This document shows, one piece after another, positions 41,290 to 49,031 of a stretch of DNA of 64,000 nt (position 1 is the first letter of the stretch; each line of letters starts with the position of its first letter). Origin of the DNA: Bradyrhizobium sp. in8p8 (GTDB lineage: Bacteria > Pseudomonadota > Alphaproteobacteria > Rhizobiales > Xanthobacteraceae); the NCBI RefSeq assembly GCF_000426845.1, contig NZ_AUGD01000009.1, positions 288,141 through 352,140 on the forward strand. Reading direction: 5' to 3'. The notes under the pieces were generated by a model, which did not search any database, had not been told where the DNA came from, and worked only from the letters and a program-made list of their open reading frames with translations. The position numbers and the translations under genes are program-made.

Positions 41290-42998
41290 GCCGGCGCCGC
41301 AAGATCCTCGTCGCGGACCTCCTCTGCGGCGCCGGCGGCTCCTCCACCGGCTGCGCGCGTGCGCTGGCCGAGTTGGGCCTCGAGATGGAGCTCGTCTGTG
41401 TCAATCACTGGGGCGTGGCGATCGAGACGCATCGGAAGAACCACCCGGAGGCCCGGCACTATGTGCAGGACATCTCGACGGTCCGCCCTCACATGATTGT
41501 TCCGGAGGGCTATCTCGACCTCCTGATGGCATCCCCGACCTGCACGCACCATTCCGTCGCGCGCGGCGGCAAGCCGACGTCGGACCAGCAGCGGTCCGAT
41601 CCCTGGCACATCATCACCTGGCTCACCGAGCTGCGCGTCAAGCGCATCATCATCGAGAACGTCTGGGAATTCATCGGCTGGGGCCCGGTCGACCATCGCA
41701 CCGGAAAACCGATCCGCTCGCGCAAGGGCGAGTATTTCCATGCCTGGATCGAGACCATCCGCAGGCTCGGCTTCGAGCCGGAATGGCGGAAGCTGAACGC
41801 CGCCGATTTCGGCGACGCCACGACCCGCCAGCGCTTCATCCTCATGGCGCGGAGCGATCGCAAGCGCGTGCTCTGGCCGATGCCGACGCACACGCGAACG
41901 ATCGACGGTAAGCTCGCGCTGTTCCCCGGTGTGAAGCCTTGGCGCCCGGCGCGCGAGATCATCGATTGGTCGATCAAGGGCCGCTCGATTTTCGACCGGA
42001 AGAAGCCGCTGGCGCCCAAAACGCTCGCCCGCATCTATGCCGGCGCGGTAAGGTTCAAATGGCCAAAGCCGTTCCTGGTCAAGTTGCGCAACCACGGTGC
42101 AGCGCAGAGCCTCGACCTGCCGGTACCGACGATCACCGCGGGAGGGACGCATATCGGCTTAGCCGAGCCGATCCTGGTCAAGCAACACTTCCGCCGCGAC
42201 GCCCAGAGCGTGGACGAGCCGGCGCCAACCGTGACCTCTGTGGCGCGCATCGGACTGGTCGAGCCCTTCATCCTCAATCGCGCCAGCGACGGCCACGGCG
42301 AGACGCGGGCGCACTCGATCGACGAACCGGCGCCGACGGCAACGACGTCAGGCGCGGGTTATGTCGTGGAGCCATTCGTGCTGTCCCGGCACGGAGAAGG
42401 CGCGCCGCGGTCGATCGAGGAGCCGACACCGACGCAGGTTGCCAAGCACAGCCACGTGCTGATCTCGCCTTACTACGGCTCCGGAAGCGGCGAGACCTGC
42501 CAGTCCGCCGACGAGCCGCTGCCGACCATCACATCTATCGCGCGGTTCGGGATGGTGGTCCCCATCACCCACACCGATCGGTCGAACCGCGCTCGCGATC
42601 TGACAGAGCCGCTGCCGACATTGACGACGGCCAACCGAGGCGAGCTTGCGTTCATCGCGGCCCAGTTCGGCGAGCGCGCCGGCCAGGCGCCGCGCGTCCA
42701 CGGCATCGACCAGCCGACGCCGACGATCGCCGCCACCGGTCACGTCAACCTGGTCGAGGCCACGCCGGAATTTGACATCCTGTTCCGGATGCTGGAGCCG
42801 CACGAGCTCGCGGCCGCGATGGGCTTCAACGACGCCGAGCAGCAATACGAGTTTGCCGGTACCAAGACCGAGAAGATCAAGCAGATCGGCAACGCCGTCA
42901 GCGTATCGAAGATGAAGGCTTGCGTTTCGGCTATCATGGCTGACGCCGCGCCAAAAACCGCCGCCGTCCCACCAGAGCTGAGGAGTGCCGCCGAGTGA
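41286..42998 (+). CDS. C5 cytosine DNA methyltransferase with seven repeats in the recognition region
   Basis: The 570-residue protein has motif I DLLCGAGGSSTG (11-22), a catalytic Cys in ASPTCTHHS (Cys86; the usual PCQ reads PTC), ENV (124-126), TTRQRFILMA (179-188) and QIGNAVS (533-539). Between motifs VIII and X lie seven copies of a roughly 33-residue unit centred on (D/E)-E/Q-P-x-P-T-(I/V/L) plus G-L-V-E-P (residues about 270-492). Ordinary monospecific Dcm enzymes have one. It could recognise several sequences or a long one. It follows the helicase-methyltransferase gene with a 4-nt overlap. Confidence 0.88.
   Translation: MSRRRKILVADLLCGAGGSSTGCARALAELGLEMELVCVNHWGVAIETHRKNHPEARHYVQDISTVRPHMIVPEGYLDLLMASPTCTHHSVARGGKPTSDQQRSDPWHIITWLTELRVKRIIIENVWEFIGWGPVDHRTGKPIRSRKGEYFHAWIETIRRLGFEPEWRKLNAADFGDATTRQRFILMARSDRKRVLWPMPTHTRTIDGKLALFPGVKPWRPAREIIDWSIKGRSIFDRKKPLAPKTLARIYAGAVRFKWPKPFLVKLRNHGAAQSLDLPVPTITAGGTHIGLAEPILVKQHFRRDAQSVDEPAPTVTSVARIGLVEPFILNRASDGHGETRAHSIDEPAPTATTSGAGYVVEPFVLSRHGEGAPRSIEEPTPTQVAKHSHVLISPYYGSGSGETCQSADEPLPTITSIARFGMVVPITHTDRSNRARDLTEPLPTLTTANRGELAFIAAQFGERAGQAPRVHGIDQPTPTIAATGHVNLVEATPEFDILFRMLEPHELAAAMGFNDAEQQYEFAGTKTEKIKQIGNAVSVSKMKACVSAIMADAAPKTAAVPPELRSAAE
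42081..42761 (+). repeat. Seven tandem repeats in the Dcm target-recognition region
   Basis: Units with cores LPVPTITAGG, EPAPTVTSVA, EPAPTATTSG, EPTPTQVAKH, EPLPTITSIA, EPLPTLTTAN and QPTPTIAATG recur every 30-36 residues, most followed by a (G)LVEPF-like strand. Variation is concentrated in the segments between cores, as expected of independent binding modules. Confidence 0.8.
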
Positions 42999-43324
42999 GC
43001 AATGATCGTTTTATCCCGACCGACGGCCGCCCCCTCACTCCGTACGAGCGCGAGATCCTCACCATCCTCCAGGAGGAGTGCGCCGAGGTGATCGTTGCCG
43101 CCTCGAAGCTTCTGCGGTTCGGTGCCGGCAACACAAACCCAAGCACTGGCGAAAGCAACGTCCGCGAGCTCAGCCTCGAACTTGGTGACCTGCAAAAGAT
43201 GCTCTCGATCGTTGGCGGGACCGATTTGGCCGATGCGAGCCAGATCGAGGCCGGCTACCTCCGGAAGGGTCGGAGGCTGTCTCGCTTTTTGCAGACGGAA
43301 CCTGAGGGGACTGCTCATGGGTGA
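42995..43324 (+). CDS. MazG-like nucleotide pyrophosphohydrolase-fold protein
   Basis: A GTG start overlaps the methyltransferase stop. The 109-residue product has an all-alpha NTP-PPase pattern: EREILTILQEECAEVIVAAS (EExxE metal-binding motif, about 18-37) and LSLELGDLQKMLSIV (ExxD pair, about 57-71). MazG-like proteins hydrolyse NTPs or (p)ppGpp-like nucleotides; in phages they may tune nucleotide pools or counter host alarm signals. Confidence 0.65.
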   Translation: MSNDRFIPTDGRPLTPYEREILTILQEECAEVIVAASKLLRFGAGNTNPSTGESNVRELSLELGDLQKMLSIVGGTDLADASQIEAGYLRKGRRLSRFLQTEPEGTAHG

Positions 43325-43390
43325 TAACAGCTGCGATCGACGGATCGAGGGTCACGAACACAAAGCCTTCCCGCCTCTAGCCGCTTGACC

Positions 43391-43681
43391 ATGGCCAACC
43401 GCTTCCAACCGCTCGATAAATTGCCTCTATTCGCCGAGGAGGAGGCAATTTCCATTGCCCTGTTGGGACCGGGGAAATATGCCCATTGGCGCCAGCTGGC
43501 CCCTTTACTTGAGGGCCGCGGCTTCCCCAAGATCGATGCTGAGATGGGCGGCCGGTACACTCCGGCGATCAAGCGCTTCTTCGATCACGAGTACCGCCTG
43601 GACACTGCCCAGCCAGTTGCGTCGCGTGACGGGCCGGAGGATTGGGGACCGTGGAAAAGGAAAAGCGCCCGCCGGGCTTAA
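43391..43681 (+). CDS. Excisionase-like small DNA-binding protein (96 aa)
   Basis: It begins MANRFQPLDKLPLFAEEEAI, with a TTG two codons upstream as alternative. The region GPGKYAHWRQLAPLLEGRGF followed by KIDAEMGGRYTPAIKRFFDH is a winged-helix-like pattern common in small proteins placed directly before rhizobial phage integrases. It overlaps the integrase start by 31 nt. The excisionase role is inferred from position and size. Confidence 0.55.
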   Translation: MANRFQPLDKLPLFAEEEAISIALLGPGKYAHWRQLAPLLEGRGFPKIDAEMGGRYTPAIKRFFDHEYRLDTAQPVASRDGPEDWGPWKRKSARRA

Positions 43682-44856
43682 GGTACAACGGCAAGCGCCC
43701 GGTGTGGCGCGCCAGTAAGGCCGCAATCGCCGAGGGTTACCCCCTCAAGTCTGTGCACCTGACATCGCTGGTCGGCAATCCGGTGCAGCTGCGGCACCGC
43801 TGCGAGCGCCTGCAGGCTGAGATGCTGTCTTGGCTGAAAGGGAAACGATCGAACGTCGACCCTCAGTTTGACGGCACCTTCCGCTCGCTGTTCGACCTCT
43901 ACCAGGTCGATAAGGAAAGCCCCTATCACAAGCTGAAGCGATCCTCGCGCGTGCCGTACGATGTCTACCTGCGCATGATGCGCACGAACATCGGCGAGCG
44001 CCTGATCAACGCCTGTGACGGCCGCGACGTGAAGCGCTGGTTCGCAGCATGGTCCGAGCCGGCGGAGGGCAAGACAAAGCGCCAGGTGGCGAAGGCGCGT
44101 ATGGCCATCTACGTCCTCAAGGCCGCGCTCTCGTTCGGCATTCTCTGCCGCAAGCCCGGATGCGTCGAATTCCGAGCGGTGCTCGACGCCATCCGGTTCG
44201 AGACGCTCCGGCCTCGCGACGTCGCGCTCCCGGCGGACGTCATTGTCCAGGCGCGCTCGGCCGCGCACGAACTCGGTCACCCGCGTGCGGCGCTTTGCTA
44301 TGCCATCCAGTTCGAGGGCGCGGTCCGGCAATGGGACGTCACCGGCCAATGGTTTCCGATCTCGGATCCTCAACCGTCGGCCGTGCACGACCACGGAACG
44401 AAATGGATTGGGCCGACATGGGCGCATGTGGACGAAAACATTATCCTGCGATGGACGCCGACGAAGACCGAATTCACGACCGGCCTGCCGGTGGTGATCG
44501 ATCTCGCTGCCTGCCCGATGGTGATGGAGGAGCTCGCGCTCATTCCCGAGGCCGAGCGCGTCGGGCCGCTCATCGTCAACCCGAAGACGGGCTTCCCCTA
44601 CCGCAATGACAAATTCCACGACGTCTGGTGCGACGTGAAGGAGAAGGTCGGCTTGTCGTCGAAGGTTTGGAGCCGAGATCTGCGGAAGTCCGGCTCGACC
44701 GAGGCGCGCGCGGCCGGCGCGCCGATCGACGACGTCAAAAAGCTGATGGGCCACACCGCGGATTCTGACACCACGGCGAAAGTCTACGACCTCGCGGTGC
44801 TCGAGGCTCACCGCCGCATTGCGGCCGCGCGCGTGGCGAACCGGAAGAAGCAATGA
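43651..44856 (+). CDS. int: Tyrosine recombinase (prophage integrase)
   Basis: The 401-residue protein starts at a GTG with GGAGGA about 9 nt upstream. N-terminal SAM-like helices (about 75-180) precede the catalytic domain: Arg226 in GAVRQWD, Lys about 272 in RWTPTKTEF, Arg345 in SRDLRKSGSTEARA (the first His of the HxLR box is Arg here), His368 in LMGHTADSD, and the nucleophile Tyr379 in AKVYDLAVLEAH. All but the box II His match. It integrates the prophage at a site close to the motE-like gene. Confidence 0.92.
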   Translation: MEKEKRPPGLRYNGKRPVWRASKAAIAEGYPLKSVHLTSLVGNPVQLRHRCERLQAEMLSWLKGKRSNVDPQFDGTFRSLFDLYQVDKESPYHKLKRSSRVPYDVYLRMMRTNIGERLINACDGRDVKRWFAAWSEPAEGKTKRQVAKARMAIYVLKAALSFGILCRKPGCVEFRAVLDAIRFETLRPRDVALPADVIVQARSAAHELGHPRAALCYAIQFEGAVRQWDVTGQWFPISDPQPSAVHDHGTKWIGPTWAHVDENIILRWTPTKTEFTTGLPVVIDLAACPMVMEELALIPEAERVGPLIVNPKTGFPYRNDKFHDVWCDVKEKVGLSSKVWSRDLRKSGSTEARAAGAPIDDVKKLMGHTADSDTTAKVYDLAVLEAHRRIAAARVANRKKQ

Positions 44857-45617
44857 CACTGATCGTAGCCATCCCCACCGCGTTAGGGCTCATCATAGCC
44901 GCCGACAGCCGCGTGAGCACATGGTCTGGGTATTGCGATCTAGGCTTCAAAATCACCGAGATTGAAAGCCATCCAAGGACCGCGACATTTATGACGGGCA
45001 CGACCACCGTTTCGGAAGGTATGAACCTTGATCCGTGCGAACATCTGAAACATTTGAAGTTTGATGCTGCCGATGTCCTGCGGGAAGCAGCCGAGAGGAC
45101 CGACAGGTTCGATGAGATAATCGAGTTCGTCCTCGATGGCACACGAAGGTTCGTCGCCGCCAACCCGAACTCTTACGCGCCGAAGAAAGGGCTCTCTCTC
45201 TTTCAAGGCGTCGTCGCGTCGTTTGACGCTGCTACCCATCGATCCAGGCTACAGAGCTTCTCGGTCAACTACCTAAACGATGGAACAATCGCAGCAGAAG
45301 ACATTGTGAGCGAAGAGTTCGGTCCGGAGGACCAAAGCAAAATTAGGCTCTATGGAGAAGCTAGCTATCTAATCCAAAGCGTTCTCCATGGTCCAGGATC
45401 TCGCTTTCTAACGGAGCGATATGGCCGATTTCAGAGCTCGGTAAAACGGATCGCAGAGGCGGATGTCAACGTGGCGGCTGACTTCGCGATCGATCTGATC
45501 CAAGCGGCCTCGAAAACATCGGACGCCGGTCTACGGCCGGCAACTGGCATTGGCGGGCCGGTCGATGTCCTGCTGCTCGGAGACGACGAGAGGCCAAAGA
45601 GATTACAGTGGAAGTGA
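44853..45617 (+). CDS. Ntn-hydrolase-fold (proteasome-subunit-like) protein coupled to integrase
   Basis: The 254-residue protein begins MTLIVAIPTALGLIIAADSR at an ATG overlapping the integrase TGA. N-terminal Thr2 after the initiator, the G-L-x-x-A-A-D-S-R strand pair and later K-I-T (about 33) follow the layout of proteasome beta/HslV-like Ntn hydrolases, where Thr is the nucleophile and Lys33 and Asp17-type residues assist. No signal peptide or TM segment is seen. Codon use is visibly less GC-rich than neighbouring genes, suggesting recent acquisition. The cargo role is unknown. Confidence 0.6.
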   Translation: MTLIVAIPTALGLIIAADSRVSTWSGYCDLGFKITEIESHPRTATFMTGTTTVSEGMNLDPCEHLKHLKFDAADVLREAAERTDRFDEIIEFVLDGTRRFVAANPNSYAPKKGLSLFQGVVASFDAATHRSRLQSFSVNYLNDGTIAAEDIVSEEFGPEDQSKIRLYGEASYLIQSVLHGPGSRFLTERYGRFQSSVKRIAEADVNVAADFAIDLIQAASKTSDAGLRPATGIGGPVDVLLLGDDERPKRLQWK

Positions 45618-45709
45618 GGTGCGCAGCCCCGGCGCACAGGGCGCACACCCCCCTTGATCTGCCGTCGCTTTTTGGGCGTCCCGTCTAAGGACTTCTTAAG
45701 TATGAGCCC
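45618..45709. other. Prophage right-end junction zone
   Basis: The 92 bp between the last prophage gene and the 3' end of the motE-like gene hold a short direct repeat (GGCGCACA then GGCGCACAC near 45632-45652) and a partial palindrome CTAAGGACTTCTTAAG near 45684-45699. The right attachment site should lie here or in the 3' end of motE. The core cannot be defined without the left end. No tRNA gene is visible. Confidence 0.45.
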
Positions 45710-46474
45710 TCAATTCGGCTTTTGCGTCGGCCTGCCATCGATCTTGGGCAGCTCGCCGGCCGAGGCCGACTGTTCGCCACCACCATTGGCACGGCGGGCC
45801 ATCTCGACGGTCAGCCGCTCGGCGGCTTCCGATGACATCAGGCCCAGGATGTCCGACATCTTGCGTGGCGCGATCGCCGAGGCGATCTCGATCAGCACGC
45901 CCATCTCGAGCCGGTCGAACACCCGGGCGGCGTCCTTGGGCTTCATGCCCTCATACATGGTCACGAGGCCCTTCATGCGCTGGGCTTCGGCGGCCTTCTG
46001 CTCGGCCTGGGTTGCGGAGATGCGGGTCTCTACCGCCTTCATCTCCTCGACCTTGTTCTCGATGCGCTTCTCGGCCGACTTGAGCAGGCTCTCGCGAATG
46101 TCGATCTCGCGCTGGCGCGCCTCGATTTCCTGCCGCCGCGCCTGCAACCGTTCCAGGACCGCACGTTCCGAGGCCGAGACCTGCGGCTGGCCCTCGTCGA
46201 TCTTGACGACGGTGCCACCCTCCATCTTTGTCTCGGGCGCGGCCGGCTTGGGTGCTTCCTTCGGCGCGCCATGGGTCGAGCCGGTGATATCCGGGTCCTC
46301 GCGCCCGGTCGGAAAATTCAGGTTCTCCTCCGCCCAGGATTTCTTGCCCTGGCTCGGCTTGTACTCGAAGACGTAGCCGCCGTTGATCGCGAGACCCGCC
46401 ACCTTCAGCGTGGCGAGTCCTGCGATGGCGACCAGGACGACCGGTATGACTCGGATGTTACGAAAGGACTTCAT
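45710..46474 (-). CDS. motE: MotE-family flagellar protein (MgtE N-like domain)
   Basis: The 254-residue protein begins MKSFRNIRVIPVVLVAIAGL, an N-terminal anchor or signal segment (about 8-28). A periplasmic coiled coil follows (about 100-165), then an MgtE N-like superhelical domain RMKGLVTMYEGMKPKDAARV (about 166-185) and ...ILGLMSSEAAERLTVEMARR. In rhizobia MotE is a periplasmic partner of MotC in the flagellar motor. The prophage ends just beyond its stop codon. Confidence 0.8.
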   Translation of the reverse strand: MKSFRNIRVIPVVLVAIAGLATLKVAGLAINGGYVFEYKPSQGKKSWAEENLNFPTGREDPDITGSTHGAPKEAPKPAAPETKMEGGTVVKIDEGQPQVSASERAVLERLQARRQEIEARQREIDIRESLLKSAEKRIENKVEEMKAVETRISATQAEQKAAEAQRMKGLVTMYEGMKPKDAARVFDRLEMGVLIEIASAIAPRKMSDILGLMSSEAAERLTVEMARRANGGGEQSASAGELPKIDGRPTQKPN

Positions 46475-46483
46475 GCCCGGACT

Positions 46484-46930
46484 TTATGCGGCAAGGCCGT
46501 TGGATCGTCTGCGCTCGGAAAAGGCTTCGGCCGCCGCCGCGACCGCTTTTGCCGACGAGGGCTTGGCCGCAGGCGCAGCAACCGTTTCGGGGTTGGTCAC
46601 CGGACGCGCGGCGCTCGCGATCTTCGACAAGCGGCGCACCACGTTGTCGGCTTCGCCGAGCTGCTTGTAGAGCTGGTCCGACATCTGCGTGGCGGCGGCG
46701 AGCTGGCTGCCCAGGTTCTCGTTGACGTCGCGCACGGCGAGCTTCAGCCCGCCGATCGCGCGTTCGGCGATCTCGGTCGCGGTGATCAGTTCGCCGATCA
46801 CCGCCTTCAGCGAATGCTCGTCCGCCTTCAGCCGCGTCAGCCGCTTGTTGAGCATGACGCAGTAGACGATCGTCAGCATGAGCAGGATAGCCACCAGCGT
46901 CTCGATCGCCATTCCCAGGGAGTGGTTCAT
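46484..46930 (-). CDS. DUF6468-type flagellar cluster membrane protein
   Basis: The 148-residue protein starts MNHSLGMAIETLVAILLMLT at an ATG overlapping the fliM stop (46927-46930). One TM helix (about 9-28) is followed by RLTRLKADEHSLKAVIGELI and a helical coiled-coil region, then an Ala/Pro tail. Proteins of this type lie between fliM and motE in alphaproteobacterial flagellar clusters. The role is unknown, probably motor assembly. Confidence 0.7.
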   Translation of the reverse strand: MNHSLGMAIETLVAILLMLTIVYCVMLNKRLTRLKADEHSLKAVIGELITATEIAERAIGGLKLAVRDVNENLGSQLAAATQMSDQLYKQLGEADNVVRRLSKIASAARPVTNPETVAAPAAKPSSAKAVAAAAEAFSERRRSNGLAA

Positions 46931-48129
46931 GGGGCCTCCATCATCTTGTTCTGCTCGTCCACCTTCTCGAACATCGCAAGTGTCGTGCTTGGCTTGCGCA
47001 AGGGTTTCGTCACGCGGATCGCGACTCGGTCGCCGACCCGTCCCATCCGCCCCTCCGTCAGCGTGACGTCGCCGCAACGCACGGTGACGTTGGCGTCGGC
47101 GCGCATGTCCAGCGGCAGCGTGTCGCCGACCTTGAGCCGCATCAGCTGCTTGAGGGGAATGTCGGCTTCATAGAGCACGGCATCGACGGCGATCTCGGCC
47201 TGCACGATCTCGGTGGCGAAATGGCCCTCCCAGACCGGGTCGCGGCCGAACTTTTCGCCCATGAACATCTGGAGCAGGACGCCCCGGATCGGCTCGATGG
47301 TCGCGTAAGGCAGCAGCAGCTCGATATTGCCGCCGCGGTCTTCCATGTCGATGCGTAGGCGGACCAGGATCGCGGCGTTGGCGGGACGGCTGATCGCGGC
47401 GAAACGCGGGTTGGTCTCGAGGCGGTCGATCGTGAACGTCACCGGAGACAGCGGCCGGAACGCCTGCTCGGCGTCGGACAGCACCACCTCGACCAGCCGC
47501 TTGACCAGCTCGGTCTCGATCGTGGTGTAGGGCCGGCCCTCGATCCGGAGCTGGCTGGTGCCGCGGCGGCCGCCCAGCAGCACGTCGATCATCGAATAGA
47601 TCAGGTTGGAATCGACCGTCGCCATGCCGAAGTTTTCCCACTCCTCGGCCTTGAACACGGTGAGGACGGCGGGCAGCGGGATCGAGTTCATGTAATCGCC
47701 GAAACGCACCGAGGTGATGCGGTCGAGCGAGACTTCGACGTTGTCCGAGGTGAAGTTGCGCAACGATGTCGTCATCAGCCGCACCAGGCGGTCGAAGACG
47801 ATTTCGAGCATCGGCAGACGCTCGTAGGAGACCATCGCCGAATCGATGATCGCGCGAATGCCCGAATGGTCGTCGAGCGTGACGTCGCCGACCGTGAAGC
47901 CGAGGAGATTGTCGATCTCCTCCTGCGACAGCACCCGCTCGCCGGAGTTCTTGCCGGTGCCGAGATCGCGGCTGCCGTCCTCGACCATGGCCGCCCATTG
48001 CAGGGCCATGGTTTCCGATAGCTCGTTCTCGGCGGCAGCCTTTGCGGCCTCTGCGGGATCCTCGGAATCGAGCGAGGCCTCCCACTGGGCGGCAATTGCA
48101 TCCTGGTCGACTTGGTCGTTGCCCGCCAT
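46927..48129 (-). CDS. fliM: Flagellar motor switch protein FliM
   Basis: The 400-residue protein has the core GVLSQEEIDNLLGF-like CheY-binding N-terminus (about 60-75; here GERVLSQEEIDNLLGF), then LERLPMLEIVFDRLVRLMTT-type helices, the GVLLQMFMGEKFGRDPVWEG segment and a C-terminal SpoA domain ending EKVDEQNKMMEAP. It is preceded by an acidic extra N-terminal stretch of about 60 residues, typical of alphaproteobacteria. It forms the C-ring with FliN and FliG. Confidence 0.94.
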   Translation of the reverse strand: MAGNDQVDQDAIAAQWEASLDSEDPAEAAKAAAENELSETMALQWAAMVEDGSRDLGTGKNSGERVLSQEEIDNLLGFTVGDVTLDDHSGIRAIIDSAMVSYERLPMLEIVFDRLVRLMTTSLRNFTSDNVEVSLDRITSVRFGDYMNSIPLPAVLTVFKAEEWENFGMATVDSNLIYSMIDVLLGGRRGTSQLRIEGRPYTTIETELVKRLVEVVLSDAEQAFRPLSPVTFTIDRLETNPRFAAISRPANAAILVRLRIDMEDRGGNIELLLPYATIEPIRGVLLQMFMGEKFGRDPVWEGHFATEIVQAEIAVDAVLYEADIPLKQLMRLKVGDTLPLDMRADANVTVRCGDVTLTEGRMGRVGDRVAIRVTKPLRKPSTTLAMFEKVDEQNKMMEAP

Positions 48130-48148
48130 GATCCCTAGTCCGTCATGC

Positions 48149-48646
48149 TCACTGGACCACGACTTCCTTGAACAGCACCGCGCTGACCTGGATCGGGGCG
48201 ACCGCCGCGTTGACGCGCTTGGTCAGTTCCTCCTTGAGGCGGAAGATGCCGGCGGAACCGTTGAGGTCGGAGGGACGCAGTTCGCGCACATAGGTCTGGA
48301 AGATGTCGGTGACGCGCGGCATCGTCGGCTTGATCGCCTCGATCTGCTTTTCTTCCTTGAGCTCCAGCACGATCTTCAGCCGCAGATATTGCACGCGCTC
48401 GCCTGGCGAGCCGGCGAGGTTGACCATCAAGTCGGGGACGTCGACGAAGGCCGGCGGCTTCGGAGGCGGCGCGGCCTCGGCATGGTGCTCGGCCTCGCCG
48501 TGACGGAAGAAGAAGAACCAGGTCGCCGCGCCGCCGCCGAGCACGGCGAGCAGGCCGACGGCCATGATGATCAGCTTGAGCTTGTTCTTCGGCGGAGCGG
48601 CTTCCGCGCCCTCGGCGGCTGCGCCGCCTTCTTCATTCTCTGCCAT
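48149..48646 (-). CDS. fliL: Flagellar basal body-associated protein FliL
   Basis: The 165-residue protein begins MAENEEGGAAAEGAEAAPPK. One TM helix follows (about 25-45), then a periplasmic domain with PDLMVNLAGSPGERVQYLRL (about 71-90) and a LKEELTKRVNAAVAPIQVSA C-terminal helix ending FKEVVVQ. FliL associates with stator units and supports torque generation. It is the first gene of the leftward fliL-fliM-motE unit. Confidence 0.92.
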   Translation of the reverse strand: MAENEEGGAAAEGAEAAPPKNKLKLIIMAVGLLAVLGGGAATWFFFFRHGEAEHHAEAAPPPKPPAFVDVPDLMVNLAGSPGERVQYLRLKIVLELKEEKQIEAIKPTMPRVTDIFQTYVRELRPSDLNGSAGIFRLKEELTKRVNAAVAPIQVSAVLFKEVVVQ

Positions 48647-49031
48647 GGGTGCCGCGCTCGTTCATCTCTCAAAGGGGTCGAAAGAGCGAAGCCTCCTGGC
48701 AGACCGTGACGCGGTACGAATGCCCCCAGCGCGATGCGCTCCTCTGATGTGCAAACGCTACGGTAATAATGGTTAACGGAATCTTTCGATTGGGCCCGCG
48801 CTAGGAAAAATCTGCCGGGCAAACATGGCTAACAGAACCTTTCTGCCGCCTTCCCGCGCCCATCAAAAGTTGGCAAGACTTTGAAATTGTTTAATTTTTC
48901 TGTTTGGCACGACTTTCGCTGAGAAAGGACCGAGACCCGACGGTTTGGGAGAACCTGAAGGCCTCGTTCACGGGGTCCGCCAAGGCGCTTGGGAGAGCGA
49001 AATGGCAGATCCCACTCAGGGGAGATTTCCG
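48647..49031. other. Divergent intergenic region between fliL and flgF
   Basis: This 385-bp gap lies between divergent flagellar operons. It contains a strong sigma-54-type promoter reading towards flgF (48905-48920). An AT-rich patch (about 48880-48903) precedes it, the kind of region where an enhancer-binding protein (FlbD type) or IHF might bind. No gene is seen in it. Confidence 0.6.
48905..48920 (+). promoter_or_regulatory. Sigma-54-type promoter upstream of flgF
   Basis: TGGCACGACTTTCGCT matches the consensus TGGCACG-N4-TTGCW in every fixed position except one (C for T before GC), with the correct 10-bp spacing of the GG and GC elements. Transcription would begin about 12 nt downstream, roughly 100 nt before the flgF ATG. 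Confidence 0.75.

Larger units (their letters stand above)
1..45617. mobile_element. Prophage with lambda-like head and Mu-like contractile tail (left end outside window)
   Basis: A continuous block of phage genes with two opposed transcription units meeting back to back near 31.9 kb. It includes integrase, recombination, DNA modification, head, contractile tail, fibre and lysis genes. The integrase (43651-44856) and a coupled Ntn-hydrolase-like gene (44853-45617) lie next to flagellar genes, which fixes the right edge between 45618 and 45709. The left edge is not in the window. No terminase ATPase gene is recognisable and the portal looks incomplete, so the element is probably cryptic. Confidence 0.92.

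Noticed and set aside
37563..43324. The two methyltransferases as part of a complete restriction-modification or BREX/DISARM system
   Set aside because: No restriction nuclease, PglZ, BrxL or DrmA-type gene is present in the window.
43317..43389. A 23-codon frame between the MazG-like and excisionase-like genes
   Set aside because: Too short, with no homology or ribosome site beyond the natural overlap; not supported.
45618..45709. Direct GGCGCACA repeats as the attachment core
   Set aside because: Both copies lie on the same side of the prophage and are short; the core needs the missing left end.
48869..48890. A second sigma-54-like sequence (TTGGCAAGACTTTGAA) upstream of flgF
   Set aside because: It has the GG element but lacks GC at the -12 position, so only the downstream site was called.
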